A DNA stretch of 64,000 nucleotides from assembly GCA_019775845.1 (NCBI GenBank), contig JADQAV010000038.1:478812-542811 (forward strand), given 5' to 3'. Positions 1 to 11,047 of this stretch are shown piece after piece (position 1 is the stretch's first letter; the number at the start of each line of letters is the position of its first letter). The position numbers and the translations under genes are program-made. This stretch comes from Myrmaecium sp. VS I D KN 1. Its lineage: Eukaryota > Ascomycota > Dothideomycetes > Valsariales > Valsariaceae. The notes under the pieces were generated by a model that worked only from the letters and a program-made list of their open reading frames with translations, was not told the origin of the DNA and ran no database searches.

Positions 1-502
1 GCCACCAAGTGCCGTCCCGTCTCGCACTCCAGACCGCCATCCGCCAACGCCGCCCACCTCCCCTCCGCCCACACTGAACACTCCCTCCACCATCGCGCCG
101 CCCCCTTCCAACGATCGCGGCAGGACCTTATCCGTCATCTACACGCCCCACGGCATCTCTCCCGCCCTCGTACACCCGTACGCATCCTCCCACCTCATCA
201 ACGAGGCCGCCCTCCCGCTGACCGCGCTCCTGCACGCCTTCGACCGCGTCGACAACCCCTGGTACCTCGGCGGCAACATCGTCACCGGCTTCCCGGCCGG
301 GCGGATCATCGTCGAGGACCTCCGCGCGCGCGCGTGGATCAGCGCGCACGATGCGGAGAAGGACGTCAAGGGCATCGCTGTCACGCGGGTGAAGACGAAC
401 AAGGTCCCGCTGGAGGATGTGCAGAAGTCGGTGTCGGAGGGGACGAGAGTGGTGAGGCTGCGGCCGGGTCAGACGTACGAGCTTCGCACTACTTTGCCCT
501 AA
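1..502 (+). CDS. C-terminal part of a metallo-beta-lactamase-fold hydrolase-like protein (5' end off window)
   Basis: Open from the left edge to a TAA at 500-502, about 166 codons visible. The first ~45 residues are a Pro/Thr-rich stretch that looks like a linker, followed by a folded segment with the motifs IYTPHG, LHAFDRVDNPWYLGGNI and AWISAHDAEKDVKG. That combination resembles the C-terminal half of fungal proteins annotated as beta-lactamase-superfamily (Lactamase_B_2, L-ascorbate-6-phosphate-lactonase-like) proteins, where the late His-Asp (here AHD) supplies metal ligands. The HxHxDH metal motif would lie upstream of the window and cannot be seen, so the assignment rests on remembered family resemblance. 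The Pro-rich piece could be an internal insertion. Substrate unknown; the protein has no visible membrane segment in this part. Confidence 0.5.
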   Translation, partial: PPSAVPSRTPDRHPPTPPTSPPPTLNTPSTIAPPPSNDRGRTLSVIYTPHGISPALVHPYASSHLINEAALPLTALLHAFDRVDNPWYLGGNIVTGFPAGRIIVEDLRARAWISAHDAEKDVKGIAVTRVKTNKVPLEDVQKSVSEGTRVVRLRPGQTYELRTTLP

Positions 503-1099
503 AAGAAGGGCAGTTGTTGTAAGGCATGACTGCCTTCCGGCAACCAGTTAGGTCAGCAAGAGGTAGATTGCTCGTAAGCGTCCTTCGAGAGGTGCGACCG
601 GCGCCAGACGATTTTTTGGAGTGAGTTATAATATGTAACAAGCCTTTATGGTAACAGTGCTGTTGAGTATTTGGCACACCATTTCGGTATCCGTTAATGT
701 CTAAGGTCTTATCTGAAATTATATCGAAACCGCCTAACCTATTTCAAGCTCTATATTGTGATAAACTGTAAGCCAAATTCAGGTCGCAGCTTTCTTCCAT
801 CGTCGGGCCGGCGGCGCATAATATGATCAATATGATCAGGTGCGGAATACTATATTCGACTGTTGTCGTTGAGACGATAGTAGCTGTAAGGTAAACAGTG
901 CCCAATGTCGTAATTGGTAGAGGCGGGACATCCCTCTCCAAAGTGCAAAATGATGATAGGATCAAGCAGGTAGGAAAGAAAGGATGATCAGATGCGAAAA
1001 ACAAGGCAGTAACTTGGTCGCACCAGAGGTGGAGGCTGAGCCATCCCCCAAGAGAGGAAAAGAAAAAGAATGCAAAAAGAAAAATCGCAAAAGCAAATT

Positions 1100-1225
1100 T
1101 TCTGTCATGGCTCGGATTCGAACCAGAGGTTGTTTCCAAAGAATGTTGAGAATGGGGTTTGTTGGGCACGTCAAGGTCACTTCTGGTAAAAGGCAAGAAA
1201 TGAGTTCTATAGCGCGTCCCACCCC
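1100..1225 (-). other. tRNA-like remnant with B-box
   Basis: Read on the minus strand the sequence contains GGTTCGAATCC followed by a possible acceptor end CCATGACA, as in the 3' half of a tRNA gene, and a stretch TAGTCTAGTTAG about 95 nt upstream that resembles a D-arm/A-box. The T-stem next to the loop pairs poorly (two wobble pairs and one mismatch) and no matching 5' acceptor strand is found, so this is not an intact tRNA. It could be a decayed tRNA, a tRNA-derived SINE end, or chance. Confidence 0.3.
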
Positions 1226-1243
1226 TAACTAGACTAAACCTTT

Positions 1244-1265
1244 TGTCAATATATATATGTTGACA
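1244..1265. repeat. AT-rich inverted repeat
   Basis: TGTCAA and TTGACA arms flank an (AT)n core, giving a nearly perfect 22-bp palindrome. It may extrude as a cruciform or be a binding site; function unknown. Confidence 0.5.
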
Positions 1266-2791
1266 TTAGACCTGGGGTTCGCGAGCGGAGGTGTGCGGAG
1301 AGCTGCGATTAGTCATCCATCTCCCTCAACATCCTTCCTGTCTCCCCTGAAGCACCTCAGCATTCACTCTCCTCTCATGTTCGGCGAATGTCCTCTGCTC
1401 AAGCCACTCAGTTCATCTTACCCTGTCGTCACGCTCATCGTCTTCACTCATGTGCTAATACTCTAGCAATGGTCAAACTCGACCGACTACTGTAGTTTGA
1501 TGGCACCTTGATCCTCTTGGTGATGGAGCGAATGAACACATCAGTCCCTATGGGCGGCGATGCCCATCCCACGGCTACCAGCAGAGTGTTAAGGTGTCCC
1601 CGATGACTTAGTGAGCCATGGGTTTTTGGCCAGGATGACGAAGTACGTACAAATGTACCACCGAGTAAGGTACCTCCTCGGACGACACTGGTGTAACCTC
1701 TCATTTCAACGAGCATGCTACTACGTCTGTCACTCAACCGGGCGTGTTACCGAGTCATGTCTCCAGTCAGCTACACGATATGTGAGAATCTCCGAGGAGT
1801 CGAGTGTGCGTTCGAGACACGAATCGATAGTCTATGGTAACATGTCCTTGTTGCGTCCTTAGAATGTTCTTCTTTCAGTTACATTGTTTCGTATAATGGT
1901 ATTACATTTCACCACGTCAACCTCTTTTTTCAGACCCCTCAGTCGCTTTTCCTACTGTACCCATGAACAGTTCCCGCTACTGTTGGCTTCTGTGCCTAGC
2001 GTGAATGCACGTCGGTTGGCGCAGTGCTTCCCGAACGCGTTGGCCCGGATGGTTACACAACTGGACTCGTCTCGCTTCCGCATGCGCGTCTGTTGAGCTG
2101 CCAGGGACGGAGACAGCTTTTGTGGGATTCCGTGCCTGGCGGCGTGTGCCGTGAGGCCCACTTCATCACTTGCAGTCACTTACCGCTTGAGGTGGTGTCT
2201 GATAGCCCGGCTGCGCCCGCCAAACCCATCCCCACCTTCCTTCCTCCCCCGCAACCTTCACATTCTCCAACGTCACGACAACCTAGGTATTGCGCTTCTG
2301 GCACAGCAGCACCACTACATTCCTTACCAACACCTTCACCCTCATTCCACTCCTGTCCCCTCCCTATCTCCCTGTTTCAGTCACTCCTTACACTACACCT
2401 ACAGTCCTTACCATTCGTACGAAGCCACGAGCGACGTCGCCGTACTTCAACGGCCAGATAACTGGGCGCTTTCAGCCAGTCTGGATTACGCGCGACTTGT
2501 CTTCATCTCATTCCTATCGTGGTGGGCAACGAGAAGTCCGCAAGCCTGTTGATATTTCCAAACCTCAAGAGACCGGCTTCGTAAGTGCTCCGACTTTCTC
2601 TAACGTCTGTCGCAAACGACACGACCGAACCAATTCTGCACAAGCAGGAAATTGGAAAGTCGCAAACGAATTTTGCAAAATTAAGTACGCCTTCGCCGCA
2701 CAGTTCCAGAGCTAATGCCGCTGGTCGGCTTCACAGTCTTCCTTCTTCTTTCCGCTTCTTCGTGTATATACGAACGAACTCCTTTGTAACG

Positions 2792-4308
2792 ATGAAGACT
2801 GGAATCTTCGCTGTTGCGGGCCTCGGCTTCTTAACAGCGGTCGCTGCGCAGCCGCATCGTAAGCTCTCCTGCCTACTCTGACAGATAGCGCACATACTTA
2901 TACTGACCTTATAGGCGTCCACCGTCACCCCCGCAACCTCGGTTATGGACACAAGTTGAAGCGCGAAGTCGTCACTGAGGTCACCGTCGAAACCACCATC
3001 GCTCACGTCGTTGTTTTTGTCGACGAGAACGATGTCCCCTACACGACCGTGACCGAAGATACCAGCACTCTGGCCCCTCAGACGCAGGTTGCAGCTGCTT
3101 CGGGCGCCTCTGTGAAAGTTGATTCCCCTACGAGCGCCACCGTTAGCTCCTCCGTGGCTACCAACAGCTTCTCCGGCGGCGCCAGATCGTCCACTGGAAG
3201 CCTGGGAACAGTGGACGTTGCTGCAGTGTTTACCAGCTCCTTCGCGACCTCAGTCGCTGTCTCGGAGTCCAGCGCCATGGCGGAGTCCAGCGTTATCGTG
3301 GAGTCCAGCTCTATCGTGGAGCCCACCGTGGAGAAGGTTACTTCAGCCCCAGCTACAACCTCGGCGCAGGTCAGTGTTACTGAAAGTATGTCGGATCTTC
3401 CCGAAGCAACTTCCGAAAGTTCCTCCTTGGAAGTTGCAACTACTTCCTTCATCGCACAGCCTCAGGTCCAGAGTACCGACTCTCCTTCCTCAACTCCGTA
3501 CGTGGGCGGGTCTTCTCAGCAAGGCTTCCCGTGGGGAATCGCTTACTCGCCCTATACCACGGGACCTTGCAAGGATGCAAACCAGATTCTGAGTGACTTC
3601 AAGGCGATGGGCGATCAATACAAGTTGGTACGCATCTATGGAACCGATTGTCAGCAGGTGGAGAACGCGTTCGCAGCAGCCAAGGCCACTGACAAACAGT
3701 TGATGCTGGGCCTGTTCTACATTGATCAAATCCAAAGCGAAGTGCAGAGCTTATCTGATACTGTCGGCGGAGACTGGAGCCGTATTCCGGTCATCACGGT
3801 CGGCAACGAGGACTTGGCTAAGGGTGCACATACTGCCGCAGACATGGTTAATGCTATGCAATGGGCTCGCGGTAATCTAACCGCTGTGGGTTTCAAAGGC
3901 ATTCTTGGAGTTGTTGACACCGTCGATTCGGTGCTCAACAATCCAGATATCTGCACGGCCTCTGATGTGGTCATGGTAAACGCACATGCCTTCTTCGACA
4001 GCATCCATGAAGCTTCCGAGGCTGGCACAACCATTAGAAACCAGATTGATCAGGTTCAGATGAAGTGCCAGAAGGATGGCAAGCCTATGCGCGTGATCAT
4101 CACCGAGTCCGGCTGGCCCAAGAACGGCGAGCGCAACGGCAAGGCCATTCCCAGCTCTGACAACCAGAAAGCTGCTATTGCCAGCCTGAAGTCCGTCTTC
4201 AATTCCGACATTATCTTCTTCACTGCTTTCAATGCCGACTGGGCGCAGAACAACGCCTATACCTTCGGCGCAGAGCAGTACTGGGGCATCCTTGACACGC
4301 CTCAGTAG
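2792..4308 (+). CDS. btgE: GPI-less secreted GH17 glucan endo-1,3-beta-glucosidase, btgE type
   Basis: Two exons (2792-2858, 2915-4308) give 486 residues. The first ~19 residues are a signal peptide ending near AVAA, and a Lys-Arg Kex2-like site follows at about residue 36. Residues 40-75 carry the EVTVETTIAHVVVFVDENDV segment typical of covalently linked fungal cell-wall proteins. Residues ~75-225 are a Ser/Thr/Val-rich, probably O-mannosylated stalk with repeated ESS motifs. The GH17 barrel runs from ~228 (QGFPWGIAYSPY) to the end; VGNED (Glu321) and ITESGWP (Glu420) fit the acid/base and nucleophile glutamates of this family. GH17 enzymes of this kind cleave or transfer beta-1,3-glucan and act in wall remodelling. 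There is no GPI signal: the protein stops straight after the barrel. The start is chosen because the ATG opens the signal peptide and the splice keeps the frame. The name btgE is by resemblance in domain order. Confidence 0.85.
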
Positions 4309-4725
4309 ACGCGCAGTGGCACTATCCCGAATACGCGGATGACTGACCATAGCACGTGCTTGAGGTCTCTTTTTTGGCAGCGGCATGCCGCGCCTAGCTC
4401 ATCCTTCTAATTCCCTCCATTCACCTACTAACATGCAGGAACATGGCTTTTACGGAAGACAAGGATCTTCCAATGCGGCCGGAAAGAGATACAGTACGAA
4501 CCTTTCAGCTTTCCTGCCCCCTTCAATTCCCTACAGCTTTCGAAAAGCTTCATTGTATATAATCAAAAATCCCCAAAGTAGGGACGAAGCGAAGACTCAA
4601 GCCGCTTCATAGTAAAATGAATCATGACGATCACCTATTTGCTACATTTTCTTATGGACTGTTGGACTTGCTACGAAACTACATGAAATCTGTAAAACGT
4701 TTTCCACGTCAGCCCCCTATGTGAC
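4309..4725. other. Convergent spacer between the GH17 gene and GUP1
   Basis: About 420 nt separating two 3' ends. No gene or structured element seen beyond ordinary AT-rich 3'-UTR sequence. Confidence 0.6.
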
Positions 4726-6833
4726 CTAGCACTTCATCACGATGCCCTTCCTCAACTCGCTCTCCCTGACCTCGAACATGACCTGGGTTCCGACAAACAG
4801 CGCGCCTATTGCCGAAGCCAAGAAGCCCAAGCCCGCCCAGCTCCCGACGATGGACTTCGCCAGGTCCTGCAGCCCATCGAGCCCGATCGCGAAGCCGACC
4901 AGGTTCGCCGCCATCATCATGAGGATGTTGGCGGTGCAGCCGAAGGCGCAGAGGATGCGGTAGGCGGTGGGACGGTTCCGCCAGCGGCGGGCGGGGAAGG
5001 CCATGCGGGCGAGCACCTCGGGCAGGACGAAGAGGGAGATGAGCCAGCCCCACATGAGGAGGCGGAGCTGGATGTCGTGCCAGATGGCGACGAAGGTGAA
5101 GACGGCGAGGAAGTTGCGGACGGCGCGGGCGGGCCCGCGGCCGGAGCCGCCGAGGGGGATGTAGATGTAGCGCAGGGTCCAGCGGTTGAAGGAGCGGTGC
5201 CAGCTGCGCCAGAAGGCGACGGCGGAGTAGTTGTTGCTCATGCAGCGGACCATGTTCTCGGGCGGGTCGACGCCGTCGAGCAGGGCCCAGAGTCGGAAGA
5301 GGCGCCAGGGGATGAGCAGCTTGAGCCAGATGTGCTTGAGGTTGAAGTAGCCGAGCATGGAGAGCTGGAGCGGGGTGTAGGCGTCCCAGCTGGTGGGCGT
5401 GTGGAAGATGGCGACCATATACATGTAGTGGATCATGACTTCCATGGTCAGGAGGACGACGACGAAGCGGATGGCGTAGGCGGCCGTGCGGGAGCGGGTG
5501 ATGGAAGGGGGCTGGTAGCGGAGTTGACTGATCCAGTCATTGAACGTGAGGATCGGTCCGGCAAGGTAGAGCGGGGAGTAAAGGGTATAGGCAAAGTAGG
5601 TGCGGAAGGTGTAATCGGTGGGTTTCGCGGGTGTGTTGATGCGTTCACGCTCGGAGAGGTTGGAGGGATCGAGTTGCTTCTTCTTGTGAGGATGAGCTTA
5701 GTGGTTACCGGTATAGGGTAAAAGGAATGGGAGCTCACCTCTATCGGACTACCGCCGTGCATGTTCAGACTCCAATAGTAGTCCATATTGAAGCTGATGA
5801 GGCGGAGGGTTGTGAAGTTGAAGAGGACTTCCCATCTGGGCAAGATGCCCCCATAGCTGTCCAGCCATGCCCCAGGGTTGAAAGGCACAGATTCTGCAGC
5901 ATCCGCTACCTGAGGACGAAAGAGGAATTGCCAGATTGAGGCGTAAGAGTAGCCAATACATAACTCATTCGCAAACAGCGTTCCCAAATTGAATAGCCAG
6001 GTCGCCACTGGGATGTACTCTCTTGGTAGGCTCTTCGCGATCTTGTAATTGATATAAATGATCAGGAGGATCTTAAATATCGAGAACCCATGCAGGACAG
6101 TGAGAAATATGGCAGTGAAAGGGACGTCGAATGAGATTCGTTGCTCTAACCGCGCGTCCGCTGCAGCTGATGGCGAAAGGCCTTGGGTGAGATGACCATT
6201 GGTAGCGGTAGTCGGTTTCACCTTTGTATAGGTGTCCGCACGGCAGAGGTAATCATAGACTTTACGGAGTAGTGGATGGAGTATGACAAGAAGGGAGAGA
6301 TAGGGAATGTTCGCTCGAAACCCAGCATACTGAGCGTCAGAATTATCCTATACCTCGGTCAGCATGACTGGCGGCTGTTACTGTCAGAGTCTAGAAATAC
6401 TCACGACTTTGCGGCCCGGTATCCAACCGTCCGATAAGAGGGGCGAAAACTTAGGGTAGTTTGGGTGTGATTCTAAGGAAAAGGTGTATTAGACAGATGA
6501 AGGGGGAGCCTTGGGACCGGTTATATGAAATATACCTTTGGAAACATCAACCACAGCCTTAAACATCTGCGGCACCACGATTATAAAAATGAAATAGTAG
6601 AAATAGAATTCAGGCGTGTTCCAGAGGGAGCGATGCGCTTCAACACCTCTTTTCTGGCTCCTTTCGCCATCTCGACCCTGTTGGACCGCTTGAAGCTCAG
6701 CCGGAGAAGGCTTCGCAGGATCCTCCTGCAATTCGGTCGCAGCCTGCCTTGGTGGAATGCTTGATGAGACCACGAAACGGGTATCAAGCGTCTCCAAGGA
6801 ATACAACCGCCGCAAAGAATTCAGCCAGGACAT
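4726..6833 (-). CDS. GUP1: GUP1-type membrane-bound O-acyltransferase
   Basis: Four exons (6833-6536, 6472-6405, 6347-5739, 5682-4726) give 643 residues in one frame. The protein is polytopic with the MBOAT core: FWRSWHRSFNRW, a loop with YIPLGGSGRGPARAVRNF, then FTFVAIWHDIQLRLLMWGW, in which His527 is the family's invariant catalytic histidine. Gup1 acts in the ER, re-acylating the lyso-GPI anchor with a C26 chain; in yeast its loss disturbs the wall, sterol-rich domains and glycerol handling. Length matches fungal Gup1 (about 600-650). The N-terminus carries a 70-residue cytosolic stretch before WNTPEFYFYYFIFIIVVPQM, the first helix. The acceptor of the last intron could also lie 3 or 6 nt further on (AAG repeats), which would drop one or two lysines. 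It is divergent from ARP4. Confidence 0.93.
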
Positions 6834-7282
6834 GGCGAGGGCACTTGGTCTATTGGAGCATTCAAAACATGAAGAGAATCACTTGGAGAGAGAGCGAGCG
6901 AGCGAGAGATTGAAAGAGGGAGACAGAGGAAGAGCGACCGGGGAGCAGGCGGAGTGGTTTATTCTTATCGTTGGTGTTGTTAGTAGTGGTTGTGTTGCTG
7001 TGTTGATATGTTCAGAGTGATCGTAGTTCACATGTGTTCGTTGCCGGCGCGCGGAAAGGGGAAGTGCCGTGGGAGGATGACCATCAGCCGCGGCGAAGCT
7101 CGCATCGAGACTTCATTTCGCGATGGTTGGACAACCACGACCGCGACTACTAGACCATCCACCTCACCTGCTCAACCACCACCTCCCTCTCCTCTGCCAT
7201 TGACCTTTCCTCCACGCATCAATCTCCTGGCACTGATTGCGGCGCCTATCCTTGACCCTCCCACGCCCACTCTGAGCACATC
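6834..7282. promoter_or_regulatory. Shared divergent promoter region of GUP1 and ARP4
   Basis: About 450 nt separate the two start codons. A purine tract of GAGA/GCGA units lies near 6885-6935 on the GUP1 side and a CT/CA-rich leader near 7150-7280 on the ARP4 side. No recognised factor site was identified. Confidence 0.5.
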
Positions 7283-8999
7283 ATGGCGCTTCCGAACTCC
7301 GCAACAGCTCCGCTACAGTCAGAGTATGCCGGGGGTGAGTTTCCCATTGCTTCACCTTGTGGATTGCTTCGTCTCTGCATCAGACGGTTCACACGCGCTC
7401 TGGTCTAGGCGACCATCCGATGGCGCCTTTGTCCTGCTCGGCGCATGCGACGCACCCGCGACGCTTGGGGACCAGCATTGCTCTTGAGCAATGCGCCTAG
7501 CCAATCGTGCCTCCGTTGCTGGGCCTCACAGGCGCAGAAGATCTCCACGTCATCCAAATAACATAAGCTATGATGTGCTAATTGTAGCTCAACAGACGAG
7601 GTATCCGCAATCGTCCTTGACCCCGGTTACTCGAGCACACGCGCTGGCTTCGCCGGTGAAGATACGCCCAAATCCGTCGTCCCGACATACTACGGGATCG
7701 TTGAATCTAATGGCAATACGCAATACTACTACGGGGAGAATGCGCTGCACTCGGGCAAGGGAGGAATGGAGATAAGGAACCCATGGTCCAACGACGGCAT
7801 CGTCGAAGACTGGGAGAGGGCCTCGAAAATCTGGGAGTACTCTATCACGTCAAGGTTGATCGGGCAGAAAGAAGCAAGCCCGATAAAGAGCGGATCGAAT
7901 GACAAAGACCCTGATAGCATGGATGTGGACACGGAGAATACGGAAGAGCTGGAGAAGCCTCTGGCCGAGAGCCCGTTGATCATGACCGAGCCAAGCTGGA
8001 ATCCAACCAAGGCGAGAGAAAAGGCCATTGAAATCGCGATGGAGGAGTGGGGTACACCAGCGTACTGGGTGGGCAAGACCGGAGTGATGGCGGCGTTTGC
8101 GACCGGCAAGCCTACGGCGCTGGTGATAGACGTGGGCGCATCCACAACCTCGGTCACGCCGGTGGTGGACGGCATGGTGCTGAAGAAGGGCGTGCAGAAG
8201 TCGCCGCTGGCAGGGAACTTCATCTCGAACCAGATCCGTTTGGCGTTCGCGCAGGCTCAGCCGCCCGTTCCCCTCACTCCTCATCTCTTGGTGGCGTCCA
8301 AGTCTCCGGTAGAGGCTGGCGCACCCCCCCAAGCTACCTATAAGACCTTCGATCCCCCTCTCACCGCATCTTACCGTAAGTTCGAGGAAGAGCGCGCCTT
8401 GACTGAGTTCAAAGAGTCGGTGGTCCAGGTCTGGCAAGGTCCCGGGCGGTTTACCAATGGCGCGAACGAGGAGCTTGCCAAAACTTACCCGGGCCGGCCG
8501 TTCGAGATGCCTGATGGTTGGAATCAGGTCTTCGGCGTGGAGCGCTTCAAGGTCGTCGAAGGGCTTTTCGATGCCTCTGCTGCCTATAGCGTGAGTTTCC
8601 CTCATCCTTCAGACTACTTATAGTATCGGCTGACGTTCTTTCCTTCAGGACGACGCCAACCCCAAACCCAAGGAGGAGCAGACCCTCCCCGCCATGATCA
8701 ACGCCTCCCTCTCCGCCGTCGACGTGGAGCAGCGACCGAACCTGCTCGCCAACGTCGTCGTCACCGGCGGCTCCTCGCTGCTCTACCAGCTGACCGACCG
8801 GCTCAACCACGAGCTCCAGAGCCTCTTCCCTGCGCCCCGGATCCGCATCAACGCGCCGGGGAACACGGCCGAGCGCAAGTACGCCAGCTGGATCGGCGGC
8901 AGCATCCTCGCCAGCCTCGGCAGCTTCCACCAGATGTGGATCTCGAAGAAGGAGTATGAGGAGCATGGCGCTAGCATCGTGGAGAAACGGTGCAAGTAG
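7283..8999 (+). CDS. ARP4: Actin-related protein 4 (NuA4/SWR1/INO80 subunit)
   Basis: Three exons (7283-7334, 7596-8590, 8649-8999) give 465 residues. The actin fold starts at [17 protein letters not shown] (phosphate-1 loop), continues with PTYYGIVES and [16 protein letters not shown], shows the second phosphate loop as [17 protein letters not shown] and the adenosine-region motif [10 protein letters not shown], and ends [21 protein letters not shown], the Arp4 version of the actin C-terminus. A Ser/Asp-rich insert ([18 protein letters not shown]) sits after the first third, as in other fungal Arp4 proteins. Arp4 is nuclear, binds ATP without actin-like polymerisation and is a shared subunit of NuA4 acetyltransferase and of the SWR1 and INO80 remodellers. 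Intron 1 is 261 nt, long for this window, and places only 17 codons in exon 1; the joined reading frame gives the expected N-terminus. Confidence 0.93.
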
Positions 9000-9576
9000 T
9001 GTGTCGTGGCCGGTCGTCTTTCTTGCTTTCTTCTTTCTTTCTTACCCGGCTCGCCTCACTGGCCGTGAAGGGCAACGAGGGAGAGAAGGGATGGATGTGT
9101 ATCATTTACTGTATGCTTCGGAGAGGCTTTGTATTAGGCGTTCCAGATTTGGCGCGTTGAAAGGTATGAAAGGGAGCGATAACAGCAAAAAAGGTCGAGG
9201 GTCGTACATTCTGGCCCGCGGGGGAACAGCGATTATGTCCTATTCCTCAATCGCGGTTGGACATGTCTAAGCAGGGTGAACGTTCTCTTTATTACTAGAT
9301 TCACGACATCGGCTCAAGGAAAATCGGGTGGTTGGCGGGTAATCGAGGGTCGGTCGTATCTTTCCACCATATCGAGTACAGTAGAAACAGCTTCAATTCA
9401 ATAAGTTCAATTGCCTGATGAGGAGCAGTGCATGGCGACTCCACATCGGATCTTATTTTATTTCTCTACCCTAACCAGCCCGAATACGACCAGCCGACGA
9501 GTGATGTCAAAGTTCGCGCCCCAAACGCCCTCCCGAAATAAAGACACAGTCCCGATCTCCTCACCATCGTTCAAAT
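9000..9576. other. Convergent spacer between ARP4 and PUP1
   Basis: About 580 nt between two 3' ends. A CTTTCTT-rich run is present just after the ARP4 stop. No gene seen. Confidence 0.6.
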
Positions 9577-10475
9577 CTACGCATCGACCTCCATCTTCTC
9601 CGCCGCGCCGGAGACCTCGTCATCCTTGAGCTCGTGCACCGTCACGTATTTGCTGATGTCCTCGCGCGTGATGATCTTCTCGTTGAGCACGGCGGTGGTG
9701 CCGCGGGCGAACTTGTAGTTCCGCTGCTTCTGCTCGCGCACGTTGGGGGTGATGAAGTTCCGCATCAGGGTGGCCTTCTCGTCGGTGATGACGCAGACGT
9801 CCACGTTGCTGCCGGAACCCAGGTCGTTGAAGATACCGGCGAGGATGGCGTCGGCGCAGAGCTTGACGGCCTCCTCCCGCGTAAGCTCGGCCTTCCACTG
9901 CGTCTCGAAGACAGACATCGCGGCCAGCGAACCGGAACCCATGGTCACGTAGGGGAGCTTGTCGGTGGAACCGTGCGCGTGGACGGTAAAGAGGTGAGGA
10001 CCGGTGGGATCGACGCCGGCGACGACGAGATAGGCGCCGATGTGGCCCTGGTAGCGGAAGAGGTGTTGCTTGAGCATCGTCATGCAAGTGACGACGCGGG
10101 GCTTGCGGCCGGTGGAGAGCGCATGGAGCTCCAGGTTGGAGGAGATCAGTGCGGTCGTGAACTCGGTGTCCGCGGCGGTACCTGCACCAGCGCACCAGAT
10201 GTTGGGAGAGATGTAGTGGAGCTTCTCGCAGTTCTATACGGCGCGGTGATGTGTCAGTAGGCTGCTCGATAGAACGAGAGCGTGAGCGGAGGGATGATTA
10301 CCTTGTCAGCCACTATCGGCCCGCTGGTCGCTCTGGTATCTGCGGCAATCACGACGCCTCCCTCAAACAGGCATCCCACGATCGTTGTACCGGTGCTGGT
10401 CGCTTTGGGGAGAGGCACGCCCTGAGCGTGCAAGGCCGCATTCCTGTTGTGGTTGGAGAAGTCGAAGCCCGGCAT
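9577..10475 (-). CDS. PUP1: 20S proteasome beta-2 subunit (trypsin-like)
   Basis: Two exons (10475-10302, 10233-9577) give 276 residues. A 29-residue propeptide ends in TSTG and is followed by [20 protein letters not shown], so the catalytic threonine is Thr30; the family's Asp17 and Lys33 (mature numbering) are both present (AADTRA and CEKLHY). The later [12 protein letters not shown] stretch fits the conserved Ser129 region. These features identify the beta-2 subunit, which cuts after basic residues. The C-terminal ~30 residues are the arm that wraps beta-3 in known structures. The start used is the only ATG before the propeptide in frame. PUP1 is divergent from NUP159 with 572 nt between start codons. 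Confidence 0.95.
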
Positions 10476-11047
10476 TGTCGTAGTGATGTGTGTGTGTCCG
10501 CCGATCAAAGTGTATCTAGAACCGGAGGCGGGGAGATCTTGCTGGGACGGATGAGGCGGTTGAGACGTGAGAAGAAGGCTAACCGCGGGGAGGGCGATGG
10601 ACGGTCACGGTGGCAGTGGATGATGATGAAGCTGTTGGTGCCTGAGCTCCAGCGGACTGGCCGAAGCTCTCCCACTCCTCCCGCCTCAGGCAAACTCCGA
10701 TGCGCGGTCTTGGCGGCGTAACTTTCCGGGTCACCTCTACCTTAGCCGCCAATGACTTTGTATTGATTGATTGTTTAGGCTCATCTACACATTCGGAGAA
10801 GGCTTGCACGCGGTCCTGTTCCACCGGAGCTTCTGGCGCGCTATTCGGCGGCAAGGCTTTCAGTAAATCTCACGAGTTGACGGCGCTTCCAACCTACTGT
10901 ACTTGAACCTCCACCGCGTGCCGTACCTTCTTCCTTGCCCACGTCCGACATTCCTCATGTTGGAAGCCGGCGCAAGTCTCTAGACTGAAAACCACCCACC
11001 ACCCGACGCGTGATATCAACGAGCAGGCGCACCCTTCACCGGCAACA
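10476..11047. promoter_or_regulatory. Divergent promoter region of PUP1 and NUP159
   Basis: 572 nt between the two start codons. I looked for the yeast proteasome element GGTGGCAAA and did not see it. Nothing else is recognisable. Confidence 0.45.

Larger units (their letters stand above)
503..2791. other. Intergenic region, 2.3 kb, upstream of the GH17 gene
   Basis: No convincing gene. It holds a Pol III B-box-like sequence on the minus strand near 1113-1123, an AT-rich inverted repeat at 1244-1265 and a strongly pyrimidine-rich, CA/CT-laden stretch from about 2210 to 2420 that looks like a fungal promoter/leader. Several 60-150 codon open frames occur on both strands but show low-complexity composition and no family motif. 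Confidence 0.6.

Noticed and set aside
744-1196. 150-codon minus-strand frame upstream of the GH17 gene
   Set aside because: Runs through the tRNA-like sequence and has mixed low-complexity hydrophobic runs; no family match.
5077-5721. 214-codon plus-strand frame over GUP1
   Set aside because: Antisense shadow of the MBOAT exon and its intron; composition is Gly/Glu/Val only.
9634-10260. 208-codon plus-strand frame over PUP1
   Set aside because: Antisense shadow of the proteasome subunit.
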